Source: Minthousia sp045628125
GTDB lineage: Bacteria; Bacteroidota; Bacteroidia; Bacteroidales; Bacteroidaceae
Direction: 5' to 3'
Assembly: GCA_045628125.1 (NCBI GenBank)
Contig: JAZQPA010000141.1
Location: forward strand, 1 to 6,943
Length of the DNA: 6,943 bases
The notes under the pieces were generated by a model that was not told the origin of the DNA, did not search any database, and worked only from the letters and a program-made list of their open reading frames with translations. The position numbers and the translations under genes are program-made. Positions 5,298-6,943 of the stretch are shown here, piece after piece. Numbering within the stretch: the stretch's first letter is position 1; every line of letters starts with the position of its first letter.

Positions 5298-6943
5298 AAT
5301 ATGCTAATGTATATTCTCCATTCACCGCCTTCACTTCTACCCCAGGATTCCGGTCTTTCAGGTTCACTATTTCTGTACTGATTACCTTCCATGGCTTCGA
5401 TGCATTCGCACGGTAAAGTACCTTCACAGGGGCGGTTTCCACATCTTTACCATACAGCATACGGTCCTTCATCCGATTGACTGTCAGTTTCATAGTAACC
5501 TCATGCTTCTTTGGCTTCACGCCATATACACGCCAATAATAAGGGGTATCAGCACCCGATGCGGCCAGCGGAATGTACTCCACATTCAGCACGCCATCGG
5601 TTTCAGTCAACTGATTCACTTCCACCGAACACGCACGGGATTGGAATTCTGTATTGTTATTCAGATGGAACTGTTCCAGCATATTGCCCTTGATCACTGT
5701 CTGATACGGATCCACAATGGCATAAACCGGACGGAACGGCAGTTCTATAGTGGATAAGGTAACCTCTTTTTCCCAATCAAAATTCACTAGTGACACCTCA
5801 CTCCTACCGTCTTTTGACCAGAATTGTACCGGAATCTTCCAACTGTCTGCCACTGCATTCTTCACTCCCATCAGTTCTCTATGCAGGGCCACCTCGGTTT
5901 GGAAGCCGTTGCCCGACTTGCGGCTCTTCAGCAATTCAGCCTTCAGCACACGGAAACCGCCTTCATGAATCAGGTTCTGGAAGAAGGCGTTCAAATCCTT
6001 TCCGGTAACGCGTTCCATGGTTTTCTGGAAATCATCGGTTGTAGCGGTGCTGAACGTAAAGTCCTTCACATATTGCTGCATGCCCTTGAAAAAAAGTTCA
6101 TCACCTAGATAGTTGCGAAGCGTACGCATCACCCACGCACCTTTCTGATACACAGTACTGCTGTATGTATATTCCTGTGGCATACCGGATAATGCACGGT
6201 AACCGCCCTCACGTGCCGCTGCCATCAGGGCTGTATTTTGGGTGGATTGACGATAAGCATACAACTGCTCCTCGCTGAACAGAGCTTCCAGTACCACCTC
6301 TACTGCCCATGTGGTCATTCCTTCATTAAGCCACATGTCCTCGGCTGTCTGGCAGGTCACTCTATTACCAAACCAACTGTGAATCAGCTCGTGGATAAAC
6401 AGTTCCTGATAACTGGCAGTCGGTTTCGGGTTTCGCGGCATACTGATATTGGTGGCATGTTCCATAGCACCTCCCGATGTATTCACACTCACAAAACCCA
6501 CACGGTCAAAGTTGAACGCACCAAATTTCTCATCCAGTACTTTCATCACATCCGGCAAAACGGCATAAGCCTGCTTACCTTCCTCATATTCCTGAGGCAG
6601 CACATACACATCGATAGGCACCACACGGTCGGATTGGCGGTGCTCCATGTGAATCTGGCGGTAATCTCCTACAGCCACATTCACCAGATAATCTGGAACA
6701 GGCTGATTCAATTTCCAGTGCCACACCATGGAACCGTCCTGCATCTTCTCGCTTTCCTGCAACAATCCGTTGCCGATTCCCTTCAGATCACCATCAGTCT
6801 GAATATACACATCATACAGAGATTTGGCACGGAAATCATCCACTGCCGGATACCACGCCTTACCGTAACTGTGAGGTATATCATTGATACTCACACCCAT
6901 GTTATGCGCCATACGATCCTTTTCACGCCATGTGAATCCGCCA
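5296..6943 (-). CDS. M1 family zinc aminopeptidase, N-terminal part outside window
   Basis: The frame stays open to the last base, giving 548 complete codons; the true start is beyond 6943, and the methionine at 6912 is internal because in-frame sequence (GGFTWREKDR) precedes it. Numbered from that methionine, the zinc site is H174-E175-H178 (HELIHSW) with E197 exactly 18 residues after the second His (WLNEG), the complete HEXXH-X18-E motif. The exopeptidase motif appears as GAMEH (148-152) instead of GAMEN, and the likely transition-state tyrosine is Y255 in TVYQKGA. After the catalytic domain, from about residue 335, comes a beta-rich region with DPYQTV (401-406) and then a C-terminal extension. 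Known role: stepwise removal of N-terminal residues from peptides, which would complement the DPP IV next door. Whether it is exported cannot be judged because the N-terminus is missing. Convergent with the esterase gene. Confidence 0.95.
   Translation of the reverse strand, partial: GGFTWREKDRMAHNMGVSINDIPHSYGKAWYPAVDDFRAKSLYDVYIQTDGDLKGIGNGLLQESEKMQDGSMVWHWKLNQPVPDYLVNVAVGDYRQIHMEHRQSDRVVPIDVYVLPQEYEEGKQAYAVLPDVMKVLDEKFGAFNFDRVGFVSVNTSGGAMEHATNISMPRNPKPTASYQELFIHELIHSWFGNRVTCQTAEDMWLNEGMTTWAVEVVLEALFSEEQLYAYRQSTQNTALMAAAREGGYRALSGMPQEYTYSSTVYQKGAWVMRTLRNYLGDELFFKGMQQYVKDFTFSTATTDDFQKTMERVTGKDLNAFFQNLIHEGGFRVLKAELLKSRKSGNGFQTEVALHRELMGVKNAVADSWKIPVQFWSKDGRSEVSLVNFDWEKEVTLSTIELPFRPVYAIVDPYQTVIKGNMLEQFHLNNNTEFQSRACSVEVNQLTETDGVLNVEYIPLAASGADTPYYWRVYGVKPKKHEVTMKLTVNRMKDRMLYGKDVETAPVKVLYRANASKPWKVISTEIVNLKDRNPGVEVKAVNGEYTLAY

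Noticed and set aside
1..6943. Polysaccharide utilisation locus with SusC/SusD transporters, mobile element or CRISPR array
   Set aside because: No SusC/SusD-like gene, regulator gene, transposase, terminal inverted repeats or regular spacer-repeat array is present. The enzyme set suggests glycan use, but the window does not show a complete locus.

Overview
The window looks like chromosomal DNA from a Bacteroidota species, most likely a gut-type Prevotella/Bacteroides relative. The evidence is two promoters of the Bacteroidota form (TTTG, 19-20 bp, TAnnTTTG), start codons without clear Shine-Dalgarno sequences, several MKK-type signal peptides ending in A-Q, and a gene content of secreted glycan- and protein-degrading enzymes. 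I see no tRNA, rRNA, insertion sequence, CRISPR array or phage gene.

Layout. Positions 1-321 (+) are the 3' end of a CE1-type esterase gene cut by the window edge, followed by a hairpin terminator. Positions 322-635 hold no intact gene. They contain that terminator, a short minus-strand open frame (383-523) that reads like the C-terminal tail of a secreted glycan-active protein, and an AT-rich hairpin. Positions 636-1607 (-) encode a secreted GH43 arabinanase-type enzyme. Positions 1608-1816 are a divergent promoter region with one Bacteroidota-type promoter for each direction and a set of AGATTC repeats spaced exactly 22 bp apart. Positions 1817-4048 and 4082-5260 (+) are a two-gene unit: a dipeptidyl-peptidase IV-like S9 peptidase, then a CE1 esterase with an N-terminal beta-sandwich domain. 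Their 33-base gap contains a perfect 12-bp direct repeat. A compact bidirectional terminator at 5268-5297 separates this unit from a convergent M1 zinc aminopeptidase gene (5296 to the window end, minus strand), whose N-terminus lies outside the window.

How the genes fit together. The left half is carbohydrate-oriented: CE1 esterase, GH43 arabinanase and a possible glycan-enzyme remnant suggest hemicellulose or arabinan breakdown, with esterases removing acyl or feruloyl groups. The right half is peptide-oriented: DPP IV would release N-terminal dipeptides, and the M1 enzyme would release single N-terminal residues. The three genes whose N-termini are visible have cleavable signal peptides, so those products probably act in the periplasm. 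The genes are of known families and I found no clear new multi-gene system. The points most worth a second look are the 22-bp-phased repeats in the GH43 promoter, the unannotated C-terminal remnant, and the repeat-bearing peptidase-esterase junction.
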